Made by a program: the position numbers and the translations under genes. This document shows, piece by piece, positions 8,991 to 17,641 of a stretch of 64,000 bases of DNA. The DNA is taken from positions 28,243 to 92,242 of the forward strand of contig NZ_AWZV01000028.1 in NCBI RefSeq assembly GCF_000472545.1, in the 5' to 3' direction. Within the stretch, counting starts at the first letter, position 1; each line of letters opens with the position of its first letter. Below the pieces are notes generated by a model. The model worked only from the letters and a program-made list of their open reading frames with translations, was not told where the DNA came from and searched no databases. This DNA is from Burkholderia sp. WSM2232 (GTDB lineage Bacteria; Pseudomonadota; Gammaproteobacteria; Burkholderiales; Burkholderiaceae).

Positions 8991-10136
8991 CTAGAAAAGA
9001 TCAAGTTGAGGGCTGCCGCGGCTTGCCGCCTCGACCCGCGGCACCTCCTGACGCCGGAAATGCGACACATCCAGAATGCCGCGATCGCGCTGATTCAGCC
9101 CTAAACGGCGCACCGCCTTGTGAAAGCGCTGCTTGAGCAGATCCGCCCATAGACCTTCGCCCTTCATTCGGGTGGAGAAAGACGAGTCGTAATCTTTGCC
9201 ACCCCGCATATCGCGCACTCGGGCCATGACCCGTTCAGCGCGATCGGGGAAATGCGCACCGAGCCAGTCTTTGAACAGCGGCGCGACCTCCCACGGCAGG
9301 CGCAGCACGATATAGCTCGCGTTGCAGGCGCCTGCCTCCGCGCAAGCTTCGAGCACGCGCTCGATGTCGGGCTCGGTCACAAACGGAATGACCGGCGCAA
9401 TGCTCACGCCGACCGGAATGCCCGCGTCGCTCAAAGTGCGAATTGTGCGCAAACGCCGGGACGGTGTGGCCGCCCGAGGTTCGAGCGTGCGGGCGATGTC
9501 CGCGTCGAGCGTGGTAATGGTGATGGCCGCCATGAATTGGCCGCGAGCCGCCATGGGCGCAAGCAGATCCAGGTCGCGCTCGATCAGCGACGACTTGGTG
9601 ATTGCCGCAAACGGATGATTGCGCTCGCTCAGCACTTCGACCACGCGCCGCGTGAGGCGCCACTCGCGTTCCGCAGGCTGCCACGCGTCGGTATTGACAC
9701 CCAGCGCGATGGGCTCCGGCTCATACGATTTTTTCGACAGCTCACGCTCGAGCAATTCCGGCGCATTCACTTTCGCGTAGATCCGGCTCTCGAAGTCGAG
9801 CCCAGGCGAGAGGCCGAGGTAACTATGCGTGGGCCGCGCGAAACAATAGATGCAACCGTGCTCGCAGCCGCGATACGGATTGAGCGACACGCCGAACGGA
9901 ATGTCCGGCGACGTGTTCCGCGTCAGAATGCTTTTCGCCTTTTCCTCGAACACCTGTGTGCGGAGTACCTTTGGCGCTCCGTCTTCTTCCGGCCCGGCTA
10001 CCCAGCCGTCGTCCACCGCTTCACGCTGGTCGACTTCGTAGCGGCCCTGCAGGTTCGTCACCGCGCCGCGGCCCTTGCGGGGCGCGGGCGGCGCGATTGG
10101 ATATTCGGCGATGGTATCGGTACGGGGTTCGGTCAC
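8991..10136 (-). CDS. PA0069-family radical SAM protein
   Basis: 381-residue radical SAM enzyme. The iron-sulfur motif is CEHGCIYCFARP (CxxxCxxC, about residues 91-98), followed by THSYLGLSPGLDFESRIYAK, which marks the PA0069/Rv2578c family related to spore photoproduct lyase. These proteins cleave AdoMet to a 5'-deoxyadenosyl radical; the substrate of this family is not established. The start is a GTG at 10136. The important context is a near-consensus LexA box 22 bases upstream, suggesting DNA-damage induction and perhaps a repair-linked role. It follows the Lrp-type gene but probably has its own promoter. Confidence 0.9.
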   Translation of the reverse strand: MTEPRTDTIAEYPIAPPAPRKGRGAVTNLQGRYEVDQREAVDDGWVAGPEEDGAPKVLRTQVFEEKAKSILTRNTSPDIPFGVSLNPYRGCEHGCIYCFARPTHSYLGLSPGLDFESRIYAKVNAPELLERELSKKSYEPEPIALGVNTDAWQPAEREWRLTRRVVEVLSERNHPFAAITKSSLIERDLDLLAPMAARGQFMAAITITTLDADIARTLEPRAATPSRRLRTIRTLSDAGIPVGVSIAPVIPFVTEPDIERVLEACAEAGACNASYIVLRLPWEVAPLFKDWLGAHFPDRAERVMARVRDMRGGKDYDSSFSTRMKGEGLWADLLKQRFHKAVRRLGLNQRDRGILDVSHFRRQEVPRVEAASRGSPQLDLF

Positions 10137-10158
10137 GGTCGTTCGGATGCGGGCTGAC

Positions 10159-10174
10159 CTGTATAAATATACAG
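10159..10174. promoter_or_regulatory. LexA (SOS) box upstream of the radical SAM gene
   Basis: CTGTATAAATATACAG is a perfect CTGT-N8-ACAG palindrome frame with an AT-only centre. It differs from the E. coli consensus CTGTATATATATACAG at a single position. It sits between the stop of the Lrp-type gene and the start of the radical SAM gene, where it would overlap that gene's promoter. Confidence 0.8.
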
Positions 10175-10208
10175 TGTTTACGCCGTTTGTCGAGTCCCGT
10201 TCGAACCG

Positions 10209-10709
10209 CTAACGCGTGGCGTCGTCCCCCACCGGAATGGTGAGCGTTTCCTTGATCTCTTCCATCACCACATAACTTTTCGACTGCACCGCGCCGGGTA
10301 GCTGAAGCAGGATATCGCCGAGCAGCTTGCGGTAGTCAGCCATTTCGCCGATGCGCGCCTTGATCAGGTAGTCGAAATCGCCGGACACGAGGTGGCATTC
10401 CAGCACCTCGGGAATCTTCTGCACCTCGCGCCGGAACTGGTCGAACATGTTGCCGCTCTTGTGGTCGAGCGTGATTTCGACGAACACCAGCAGCGCCGCG
10501 CCAAGCTCCGCCGGATTCACGCGCGCATAGTAGCCGGTGATTACACCGTCGCGCTCCATGCGCTTGACGCGCTCGATACACGGCGTGACCGACAGTCCGA
10601 CCTGCTCCGCGAGGTCTTTCATGGCCATGCGGCCGTCCTGCTGCAGCAGGCGAAGAATCTTGTGATCAAGCTTGTCGAGCGCTCGGACCGGTTGGCGTTG
10701 TGTGCGCAT
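10209..10709 (-). CDS. lrp: Lrp/AsnC family transcriptional regulator
   Basis: 166-residue Lrp-type regulator: N-terminal helix-turn-helix (LDKLDHKILRLLQQDGRMAMKDLAEQVGLSVTPCIERVKRMERDGVI, about residues 11-57) and a C-terminal RAM/ACT effector domain (LVFVEITLDHK, then CHLVSGDFDYLIKARI). It is divergent from dadA across a 164-base AT-rich spacer that could hold Lrp sites. It is therefore the likely amino-acid-responsive regulator of dadA, as in other proteobacteria where Lrp controls the alanine catabolic genes. That regulatory link is inferred from position. Confidence 0.92.
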   Translation of the reverse strand: MRTQRQPVRALDKLDHKILRLLQQDGRMAMKDLAEQVGLSVTPCIERVKRMERDGVITGYYARVNPAELGAALLVFVEITLDHKSGNMFDQFRREVQKIPEVLECHLVSGDFDYLIKARIGEMADYRKLLGDILLQLPGAVQSKSYVVMEEIKETLTIPVGDDATR

Positions 10710-10873
10710 GTTTTTTCTGAAAATCGAAAAAATACAATAACAAAACCTACAAGCTCCCCAATAGTATAGCGGTTAACACTGGGCGCCCCGCATTCCACGT
10801 CGTGAATCGAACGATTCAAAGCAAAACGGCGCAAGCACCGCCTTCGAATCCTTGCGAATTTTCTGGAGCAGCT

Positions 10874-12160
10874 ATGCGAGTCGTCGTTTTGGGGAGTGGC
10901 GTCGTCGGGGTGACGAGTGCGTATTATCTGGCGCGCGCCGGTCATGACGTGACCGTCATCGACCGCGAAGCCGGCCCAGCCCTGGAAACGAGTTTTGCCA
11001 ACGCCGGCCAGATCTCGCCGGGATATGCGTCGCCGTGGGCCGCTCCCGGCGTGCCGTTGAAAGCCGTCAAGTGGATGTTCCAGAAGCACGCGCCGCTTGC
11101 CATTCGTCTGGACGGCACGCAGTTCCAGCTGCAGTGGATGTGGCAGATGCTGCAGAACTGCACCGCCTCGCGTTACGCGGTCAACAAAGGCCGTATGGTC
11201 CGCCTCGCCGAATATAGCCGCGATTGCCTGCAAGCGCTGCGTGCCGAAACAGGCATTCAGTACGAGGGCCGCACAGGCGGCACGTTGCAGGTGTTTCGCA
11301 CGCAGCAGCAATTCGACGGCGCAGCGAAAGACATCGCCGTGCTGCGCGAGGCCAATGTGCCGTTCGAACTGCTTTCGGCGTCCGAACTGGCCCAGGCCGA
11401 ACCGGCGCTCGCCGCCGTCTCGCACAAGCTTACGGGCGGTTTGCGCCTGCCGGGCGACGAAACCGGCGACTGTCAGATGTTCACTACGCGCCTCGCTGCG
11501 CTGGCCGAGCAAATGGGCGTCAAATTCCGCTACAACACGCCCATCGACGCGCTCGCCATGGCCGGCGACCGCATTGCCGGCGTGCAATGCGGCAATGAAC
11601 TCGTGCGCGCCGACTCGTTCGTTGTCGCGCTCGGATCCTATTCGACGAAATTTCTCTCCAGCCTCGTCAAGATTCCGGTGTACCCGCTGAAGGGTTATTC
11701 GATCACGGCTCCTATCGTCAACGAAGCCGCAGCACCGGTTTCCACCGTGCTCGACGAGACCTACAAGATCGCAATCACCCGCTTCGACAACCGGATTCGC
11801 GTCGGCGGCATGGCTGAAATCGTGGGCTTCGACAAGTCGCTGCGGCAAGCGCGGCGCGAAACGCTCGAACTGTGCGTGAACGATCTATTCCCCGGCGGCG
11901 GCGACACGTCGAAGGCGAGCTTCTGGACCGGCCTGCGCCCCATGACGCCGGACGGCACGCCGATCGTCGGCCGCACGCCGGTGCCGAATCTGTTTTTGAA
12001 CACCGGCCACGGCACGCTCGGCTGGACGATGTCCTGCGGCTCCGGCCAACTGCTGGCCGACGTGATGTCCGGCAAGCAGCCCGCGATCAAGGCCGACGAC
12101 CTGTCGGTGCATCGTTATCTCGGCGAGACAGGCGGCACGACTCGCCCGGCCTATGCGTGA
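10874..12160 (+). CDS. dadA: D-amino acid dehydrogenase small subunit
   Basis: FAD enzyme that oxidises D-alanine and other D-amino acids to keto acids and ammonia, passing electrons to the respiratory chain. It begins at the ATG at 10874, with GGAG 7 bases upstream; the dinucleotide-binding motif VVVLGSGVVGVTSAYYLARAGHDVTVIDR follows directly, and the C-terminal FAD contact GLRPMTPDGTPIVG and NTGHGTLGWTMSCGSG are present. 428 residues, the usual length. The earlier in-frame start would add 24 non-conserved residues. No alanine racemase (dadX) follows it here. Confidence 0.96.
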   Translation: MRVVVLGSGVVGVTSAYYLARAGHDVTVIDREAGPALETSFANAGQISPGYASPWAAPGVPLKAVKWMFQKHAPLAIRLDGTQFQLQWMWQMLQNCTASRYAVNKGRMVRLAEYSRDCLQALRAETGIQYEGRTGGTLQVFRTQQQFDGAAKDIAVLREANVPFELLSASELAQAEPALAAVSHKLTGGLRLPGDETGDCQMFTTRLAALAEQMGVKFRYNTPIDALAMAGDRIAGVQCGNELVRADSFVVALGSYSTKFLSSLVKIPVYPLKGYSITAPIVNEAAAPVSTVLDETYKIAITRFDNRIRVGGMAEIVGFDKSLRQARRETLELCVNDLFPGGGDTSKASFWTGLRPMTPDGTPIVGRTPVPNLFLNTGHGTLGWTMSCGSGQLLADVMSGKQPAIKADDLSVHRYLGETGGTTRPAYA

Positions 12161-12235
12161 GGCTTGCCGGGTCGAGCGTCCGGCTTAACGCGTCTTCAGG
12201 CAGTGTGTAGTTGCACAAGCCGGCCCTAAGCCGAC

Positions 12236-12267
12236 AAAAAAAACGGCGCCCTCGCAAGGCGCCGTTT
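12236..12267 (-). terminator. Terminator of the acyl-CoA dehydrogenase gene (also faces dadA)
   Basis: Perfect 10-bp stem AAACGGCGCC / GGCGCCGTTT (12241-12250 with 12258-12267). On the leftward strand it ends in eight T; rightward the T run is only three, so it mainly serves the acyl-CoA dehydrogenase transcript. Confidence 0.88.
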
Positions 12268-12314
12268 CCATTCCGGGCAGCGGTTTTTGGTCGGGGCTCA
12301 AACCCCGCCGAATA

Positions 12315-14105
12315 TTAGAACTGATCCGCCGACAAAGCCAACACGCCCTCGCCACCCTTCGCACTGACAATCGAGGCCTCCAGCGCGCTCGCGAGCGGCA
12401 GCACGTGCTCGGCGTAAAACTGCGCGGTCGCGATCTTGGCGCCGTAAAACTGCGGGTCTTCGTCGCGCTTCTCTGCCGCCACCAGCAACGCGCGCGCCAT
12501 TTGCCAACCGCCCAGCACGATGCCTGCGAGCTTCAGGTACGGCACGCTGCCGGCAAACACCGCGTTCGGATCGCCCTTCGTATTCGCGACGACAAAATCG
12601 ACCACCGCGCTGAGCGAGCGCTGGCCCTGTGCGAGATATTTCCGCATCGACTCGAACGCTGCACCCTGCTGCGCGCCGAGCGACTCAACCGTTTCAGCGA
12701 CGCCCGCAAGCAGCGACTTCGCGACCTTGCCGCCGTCGCGCACCGTCTTGCGTCCGATCAGATCGTTGGCCTGAATCGCGGTCGTGCCTTCGTAGATCGG
12801 CAAAATGCGGGCATCGCGGTAATACTGCGCGGCGCCCGTCTCTTCGATGAAACCCATGCCGCCGTGCACCTGCACACCGAGGCTCGTCACGTCGACCGAC
12901 AACTCCGTGCTCCAGCCCTTCACGATCGGCACCAGGAATTCGTTGATGGCCTGATGTTCGGCGCGCTTGCCCGCGTCCGGATGGCGATGCGCGATGTCGC
13001 TGTGCGCAGTTGCTACGTAGGCGAGCGCGCGCGATGCTTCGGTGAGTGCGCGCATTGTCGAGAGCATGCGGCGCACGTCGGGGTGCTCGATGATCGGGAC
13101 CGGCTGTTTGGAGGAGCCGTCGACGGGACGGCTTTGCACGCGCTCCTTCGCGTAGGCGACCGCCTTCTGATACGCACGGTCCGAGACGCCCACGCCCTGC
13201 ATGCCGACCGCGAAGCGCGCCGCGTTCATCATGATGAACATGTACTCGAGGCCGCGGTTTTCCTCGCCGATCAGATGTCCGATTGCGCCACCGTGATCGC
13301 CGAATTGCAGTACCGCAGTCGGGCTCGCCTTAATGCCGAGCTTGTGCTCGATCGAAACGCAATGCACGTCGTTGCGCTCGCCGAGCGACCCGTCTTCATT
13401 GACGAGGAACTTTGGCACGATGAAAAGCGAGATGCCCTTGACGCCCTCGGGCGCGCTCGGCGTGCGCGCAAGCACGAGATGCGCGATGTTCGCCGCCATG
13501 TCGTGCTCGCCCCACGTGATGAAAATCTTTGTGCCGAACAGCTTGAATGAGCCGTCGCCTTGCGGCTCCGCGCGAGTGCGCACGAGCGCGAGGTCGGAAC
13601 CAGCCTGCGGCTCGGTGAGGTTCATCGTGCCGGTCCATTCGCCGGAAATGAGCTTGGGCACGTAGGTCTGTTTCTGCGCGTCGCTGCCGGCGGTCAGGAG
13701 CGCCTCGATCGCGCCGTCGGTCAGCAACGGGCAGAGCGCGAACGACAGGTTCGACGCATTCAGCATTTCCACGCAAGGCGTGGCAATGAGCTTGGGCAGG
13801 CCCTGGCCGTCATAGTCGAGCGGATGCTGCACACCTTGCCAGCCGCCTTCGGCAAACTGGCGGAACGCTTCCTTGAAGCCCGGCGTGGCCGTCACCACGC
13901 CGTTGTTCCAACTGCTCGGATTGCGGTCGCCCTCGACGTTCAGCGGGGCCAGCACTTCTCCGCACAGCTTCGCCGACTCTTCGAGCACGGCCTGAGCGGT
14001 ATCGAGGTTCGCGTCCTCGAAGCCTGGCAGCGTCGCGATCTGTTCGAGGTCCGCCAGTTCCTTCATCACGAACAGCATGTCCTTGATGGGCGCCGTATAG
14101 CTCAT
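12315..14105 (-). CDS. Acyl-CoA dehydrogenase, long form (DmdC-like architecture)
   Basis: 596-residue flavoenzyme with the extended layout seen in AcdA/DmdC-type proteins: a short N-terminal AcylCoA_DH_N segment (MSYTAPIKDMLFVMKEL), the middle FAD domain (TMNLTEPQAGSDLALVRT and FGTKIFITWGEHD), the C-terminal helical domain with VQVHGGMGFIEETGAAQYYRDARILPIYEGTT, and a further C-terminal acyl-CoA dehydrogenase domain (about 460-596). It oxidises an acyl-CoA to the enoyl-CoA; chain length or 3-methylthiopropionyl-CoA specificity cannot be decided. It lies 131 bases downstream of etfA and so probably shares expression with its electron acceptor ETF. Confidence 0.93.
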   Translation of the reverse strand: MSYTAPIKDMLFVMKELADLEQIATLPGFEDANLDTAQAVLEESAKLCGEVLAPLNVEGDRNPSSWNNGVVTATPGFKEAFRQFAEGGWQGVQHPLDYDGQGLPKLIATPCVEMLNASNLSFALCPLLTDGAIEALLTAGSDAQKQTYVPKLISGEWTGTMNLTEPQAGSDLALVRTRAEPQGDGSFKLFGTKIFITWGEHDMAANIAHLVLARTPSAPEGVKGISLFIVPKFLVNEDGSLGERNDVHCVSIEHKLGIKASPTAVLQFGDHGGAIGHLIGEENRGLEYMFIMMNAARFAVGMQGVGVSDRAYQKAVAYAKERVQSRPVDGSSKQPVPIIEHPDVRRMLSTMRALTEASRALAYVATAHSDIAHRHPDAGKRAEHQAINEFLVPIVKGWSTELSVDVTSLGVQVHGGMGFIEETGAAQYYRDARILPIYEGTTAIQANDLIGRKTVRDGGKVAKSLLAGVAETVESLGAQQGAAFESMRKYLAQGQRSLSAVVDFVVANTKGDPNAVFAGSVPYLKLAGIVLGGWQMARALLVAAEKRDEDPQFYGAKIATAQFYAEHVLPLASALEASIVSAKGGEGVLALSADQF

Positions 14106-14236
14106 TTCTGCTCTCCTCCTGCCTGATGGAAAAAGGGCGCGGGACTTGTTCGGTCCTGCGCCCTTCGTGTGTCGCCAAACGCCTTAGGTGGCCTATTAGT
14201 GGCTTATTAGATGGCTTTCCGGTGACGCCAGGACGC

Positions 14237-15172
14237 TTAGCCGAGTTCGTTCACGAGTTCCGGCACGAGCGTGAACAGGTCGCCGACAAGGCCATAATCC
14301 GCGACGCTGAAGATCGGCGCTTCGGGGTCCTTGTTGATGGCCACGATCACCTTCGAGTCCTTCATGCCCGCCAGATGCTGGATCGCACCCGAAATGCCGA
14401 CCGCCACATACAGTTGCGGCGCGACGATTTTGCCGGTCTGGCCGACCTGGTAGTCGTTCGGCACGAAGCCCGCGTCGACCGCCGCGCGCGAGGCGCCGAG
14501 CGCCGCGTTCAGCTTGTCGGCGAGCGGCTCCAGCACCTGCGTATAGTTCTCGCCGTTGCCCAAACCGCGGCCGCCCGAAACGATGATCTTCGCCGACGTG
14601 AGTTCAGGCCGGTCGAGCTTCGTCACTTCGCGGCTCAGGAACTGCGAGATGCCCGCGTCCGCAGCGGCCTCGATCTTCTCGACCGTTGCGCTGCCGCCTT
14701 CGGCCGCCACCGCATCGAAGCCGGTCGTACGCACGGTGATGACCTTGACCGCATCGGCCGATTGCACCGTGGCAATCGCGTTGCCCGCGTAAATGGGACG
14801 CTCGAACGTGTCGGCCGAATCCACTGCGGTGATGTCGCTGATCTGCGCGACGTCGAGCTTCGCGGCGATACGCGGCGCGATGTTCTTGCCGTAGGCGGTC
14901 GCGGCGGTCAGGATGTGCGAGTAGTCTTTCGCGACGTTCAGCACCGTAGCCTCGACGTTTTCTGCGAGACCTTCGGCCAGTTGCGGCGCATCCGCGAGCA
15001 GCACTTTCGAAACGCCCGCGATCTTCGCAGCAGCGTCCGCCGCGGCCTGCGCGTTGTGGCCGGCCACCAGCACGTGAATGTCGCCGCCGATCTTCTGCGC
15101 GGCTGCAATCGTATGCAGCGTCGCGGCCTTGATCGACTGATTATCGTGTTCTGCAATTACCAGATTCGTCAT
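14237..15172 (-). CDS. etfA: Electron transfer flavoprotein subunit alpha
   Basis: 311-residue alpha subunit of ETF, which collects electrons from acyl-CoA and similar dehydrogenases and passes them to ETF-quinone oxidoreductase. The C-terminal FAD-binding region is unmistakable: APQLYVAVGISGAIQHLAGM and AINKDPEAPIFSVADYGLVG. The start ATG lies 16 bases after the etfB stop, and the acyl-CoA dehydrogenase gene follows. Confidence 0.97.
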   Translation of the reverse strand: MTNLVIAEHDNQSIKAATLHTIAAAQKIGGDIHVLVAGHNAQAAADAAAKIAGVSKVLLADAPQLAEGLAENVEATVLNVAKDYSHILTAATAYGKNIAPRIAAKLDVAQISDITAVDSADTFERPIYAGNAIATVQSADAVKVITVRTTGFDAVAAEGGSATVEKIEAAADAGISQFLSREVTKLDRPELTSAKIIVSGGRGLGNGENYTQVLEPLADKLNAALGASRAAVDAGFVPNDYQVGQTGKIVAPQLYVAVGISGAIQHLAGMKDSKVIVAINKDPEAPIFSVADYGLVGDLFTLVPELVNELG

Positions 15173-15188
15173 TTGCCCTGTCTCCCTG

Positions 15189-15938
15189 TCACAGCACCTT
15201 GGCTTCGGTCTTCAGCTTCTCGACCAGCGTCTTCACATCCGGCACCTTCACGCCGGCGGAACGCTTGGGCGGCTCGGCGACTTTCAGCGTCTTCAGACGC
15301 GGCGTGACATCGACGCCGAGGTCTTCGGGCTTGATCGTTTCCAGCGGCTTCTTCTTCGCCTTCATGATGTTCGGCAGCGTCACATAGCGCGGCTCGTTCA
15401 GGCGCAGATCGGTCGTGACCACAGCGGGTAGCTTGAGCGACAGCGTTTCAGCGCCGCCGTCCACTTCGCGCGAAACAGTTGCCTTGCCGTCAGCAACCAC
15501 GACCTTCGACGCAAACGTCGCCTGCGGCAAACCCGCCAATGCGGCGAGCATCTGGCCGGTCTGGTTGGAGTCGTCGTCAATGGCCTGCTTGCCGAGAATC
15601 ACCAGTTGCGGCTGTTCCTTGTCGACCAGTGCCTTCAGCAGCTTGGCAACGGCCAGCGGCTGTAACTCTTCGTTCGACTCGATGAGGATCGCGCGGTCCG
15701 CGCCGATTGCGAGCGCCGTGCGCAGCGTTTCCTGCGATTGCGTGACGCCGCACGACACGGCGATCACCTCGGTGGCCACGCCCGCTTCTTTCAGGCGAAC
15801 CGCTTCTTCAACCGCGATTTCGTCGAACGGATTCATCGACATCTTCACGTTCGCGATGTCGACGCCCGTGCCGTCCGACTTGACCCGGACCTTCACGTTG
15901 TAGTCGACCACTCTCTTCACTGGCACCAGGATTTTCAT
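15189..15938 (-). CDS. etfB: Electron transfer flavoprotein subunit beta
   Basis: 249-residue ETF beta subunit with MKILVPVKRVVDYNVKVRV at the N terminus, MNPFDEIAVEEAVRLKE and the AMP-binding-type stretch ILGKQAIDDDSNQTGQMLAALAG. I take the ATG at 15938, with GGAG seven bases before it, rather than a GTG two codons upstream that would sit against the ribosome site. First gene of the etfBA-acyl-CoA dehydrogenase set. A 12-bp palindrome about 125 bases upstream is a possible operator. Confidence 0.96.
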   Translation of the reverse strand: MKILVPVKRVVDYNVKVRVKSDGTGVDIANVKMSMNPFDEIAVEEAVRLKEAGVATEVIAVSCGVTQSQETLRTALAIGADRAILIESNEELQPLAVAKLLKALVDKEQPQLVILGKQAIDDDSNQTGQMLAALAGLPQATFASKVVVADGKATVSREVDGGAETLSLKLPAVVTTDLRLNEPRYVTLPNIMKAKKKPLETIKPEDLGVDVTPRLKTLKVAEPPKRSAGVKVPDVKTLVEKLKTEAKVL

Positions 15939-16062
15939 GCACACGCTCCAAAGTTACGAATACGTCAACCCAACGAACATTATAACGACTGCCCTCGTGG
16001 CGGCCTTGTCGCGGGCGCTCTTGCAGGAGAATATCGCTCCCCAGCGGCGTGACGGAAATAAC

Positions 16063-16074
16063 GAACGGTCGTTC
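16063..16074. promoter_or_regulatory. Possible TetR-type operator upstream of etfBA
   Basis: Perfect palindrome GAACG-GT-CGTTC between the metQ terminator and etfB. TetR-family fatty-acid regulators such as PsrA and FadP bind comparable short palindromes near etf and beta-oxidation genes; the assignment here is inference from shape and position. Confidence 0.4.
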
Positions 16075-16087
16075 TATTTTAACCGCG

Positions 16088-16114
16088 AAAAAACCCGGGC
16101 GCCAACCCCGGGTT
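16088..16114 (-). terminator. Terminator of the metNIQ operon
   Basis: Eight-base-pair stem AACCCGGG / CCCGGGTT (16092-16099 with 16107-16114) with a T run on the leftward strand, just downstream of the metQ stop. Confidence 0.85.
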
Positions 16115-16174
16115 CCGACTCACGACTCTAATTTTCATATCGCCGGCTTGTGACGCGGTCTGGAAGCCGTCAGC

Positions 16175-16972
16175 TCACCACGCCGTAATCACCGCGCCGC
16201 CGAACTTGCCTTCGACAAACTGCTTTACTTCCGGCGAATGGTAAGCCGCGACCAGCTTCGCGACCCACGGCTTGTTCCGGTCGGCTTCGCGGATCGCGAT
16301 GACGTTCACATACGGGCCCTTCGGGTCTTCAATCGCAATGGCGTCCTGCTTGGGCTTGAGACCCGCTTCCATCGCGAAGTTCGTGTTGATCGCGGCGGCG
16401 TCCACGTCGTTGAGCGAGCGAGGAATCTGCGCCGCGTCGAGTTCGACGATCTTCAGCTTCTTCGGGTTGTCGACGATGTCGAGCGGCGTGGCCTTCAGGC
16501 CCGCTTCGGCGCGCAGCTTCAGCAGCCCCTGCTTCTGCAGCAGCAACAGCGCGCGGCCGCCATTGGTCGGATCGTTCGGCACGGCGATCTTCGCGCCCGG
16601 CTGGAGATCGGCGAGCTTCTTGAGCTTCTTCGAATAGATGCCCATCGGATAAGTGACGGTATCGGCCACGCGGATCAGCTTGTAGCCGCGATCCTTGACC
16701 TGCGCCTGCAAGTACGGGTCGTGCTGATAGCTGTTCGCGTCCAGATCACCGCCCGCAAGCGCCGCGTTCGGCTGCACGTAGTCGGAGAACTCGACGATCT
16801 TGATGTTCAAACCGTTCTTCGCCGCAACCGTTTTTACGACTTCCATGATCTGGGCATGCGGACCGCCAGTCACGCCAACCTTGATGGTGTCTTCCGCGCG
16901 AGCGGCATTGGCGGCGAACAGCGACGCGGCGCCGAGCGCCGCGACGAACTTGAGAATGAAACGACGTTGCAT
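16175..16972 (-). CDS. metQ: Methionine ABC transporter substrate-binding protein
   Basis: 265-residue NlpA/MetQ family protein that captures methionine in the periplasm. An N-terminal signal (MQRRFILKFVAALGAASLFAANAARA, residues 1-26) ends in an ordinary ARA-ED type cleavage site with no lipobox cysteine, unlike E. coli MetQ, which is a lipoprotein. The mature protein contains IKVGVTGGPHAQIMEVV and NSYQHDPYLQ. Third gene of metN-metI-metQ. Confidence 0.94.
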   Translation of the reverse strand: MQRRFILKFVAALGAASLFAANAARAEDTIKVGVTGGPHAQIMEVVKTVAAKNGLNIKIVEFSDYVQPNAALAGGDLDANSYQHDPYLQAQVKDRGYKLIRVADTVTYPMGIYSKKLKKLADLQPGAKIAVPNDPTNGGRALLLLQKQGLLKLRAEAGLKATPLDIVDNPKKLKIVELDAAQIPRSLNDVDAAAINTNFAMEAGLKPKQDAIAIEDPKGPYVNVIAIREADRNKPWVAKLVAAYHSPEVKQFVEGKFGGAVITAW

Positions 16973-16987
16973 GATGGACCTTTTAAT

Positions 16988-17641
16988 TTATTTATGGCTC
17001 AGACGACGCACGAGCCAATCCCCGAACGACTGCACCAACTGCACGAAGACGATCAGAATCACCACGACCGTCAACATCACTTCCGGCAGGAAACGCTGGT
17101 AACCGTAGCGAATGCCCAGGTCACCGAGACCGCCGCCGCCGATCGCGCCCGCCATTGCCGAGTAGCCGACCAGCGAGACGAACGTGATCGTCAGGCCCGC
17201 CACCACGCCCGGCAGCGATTCGGGCAGCAGCACCTTGAAGACGATCTGGCTGGTGGTCGCGCCCATTGCCTGCGCCGCCTCGATCAGGCCGCGGTCGACT
17301 TCGCGCAGCGCTGTTTCCACAAGACGCGCGATGAACGGCGCCGCAGCGATGGTGAGCGGCACCACGGCCGCCGCCGTGCCGATCGACGACCCGACCACGA
17401 GGCGCGTAAACGGAATCACCGCCACCAGCAGAATGATGAACGGCGTGGAGCGCACCGCATTTACGATCACGCCCACCACGCGATTCACCGCCACGTTCTG
17501 CAACACGCCCTGACGGTCCGTCAGATACAGCAGCACGCCGAGCGGCAAGCCCACCAACGCGCCGACCAGTCCGGAAATGCCCACCATGACGAGCGTTTCC
17601 CAGAACGACTGGACGAACATATCGAACATTTCACTCAACAT
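16988..17641 (-). CDS. metI: Methionine ABC transporter permease
   Basis: 217-residue inner membrane permease with about five hydrophobic helices and the ABC-interaction loop ETALREVDRGLIEAAQAMGAT. The start is the ATG at 17641, with GGAGG/GGAG upstream; it overlaps the end of metN by 11 bases, so it is translationally coupled. The longer frame upstream is an out-of-frame reading of metN. Confidence 0.95.
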   Translation of the reverse strand: MLSEMFDMFVQSFWETLVMVGISGLVGALVGLPLGVLLYLTDRQGVLQNVAVNRVVGVIVNAVRSTPFIILLVAVIPFTRLVVGSSIGTAAAVVPLTIAAAPFIARLVETALREVDRGLIEAAQAMGATTSQIVFKVLLPESLPGVVAGLTITFVSLVGYSAMAGAIGGGGLGDLGIRYGYQRFLPEVMLTVVVILIVFVQLVQSFGDWLVRRLSHK

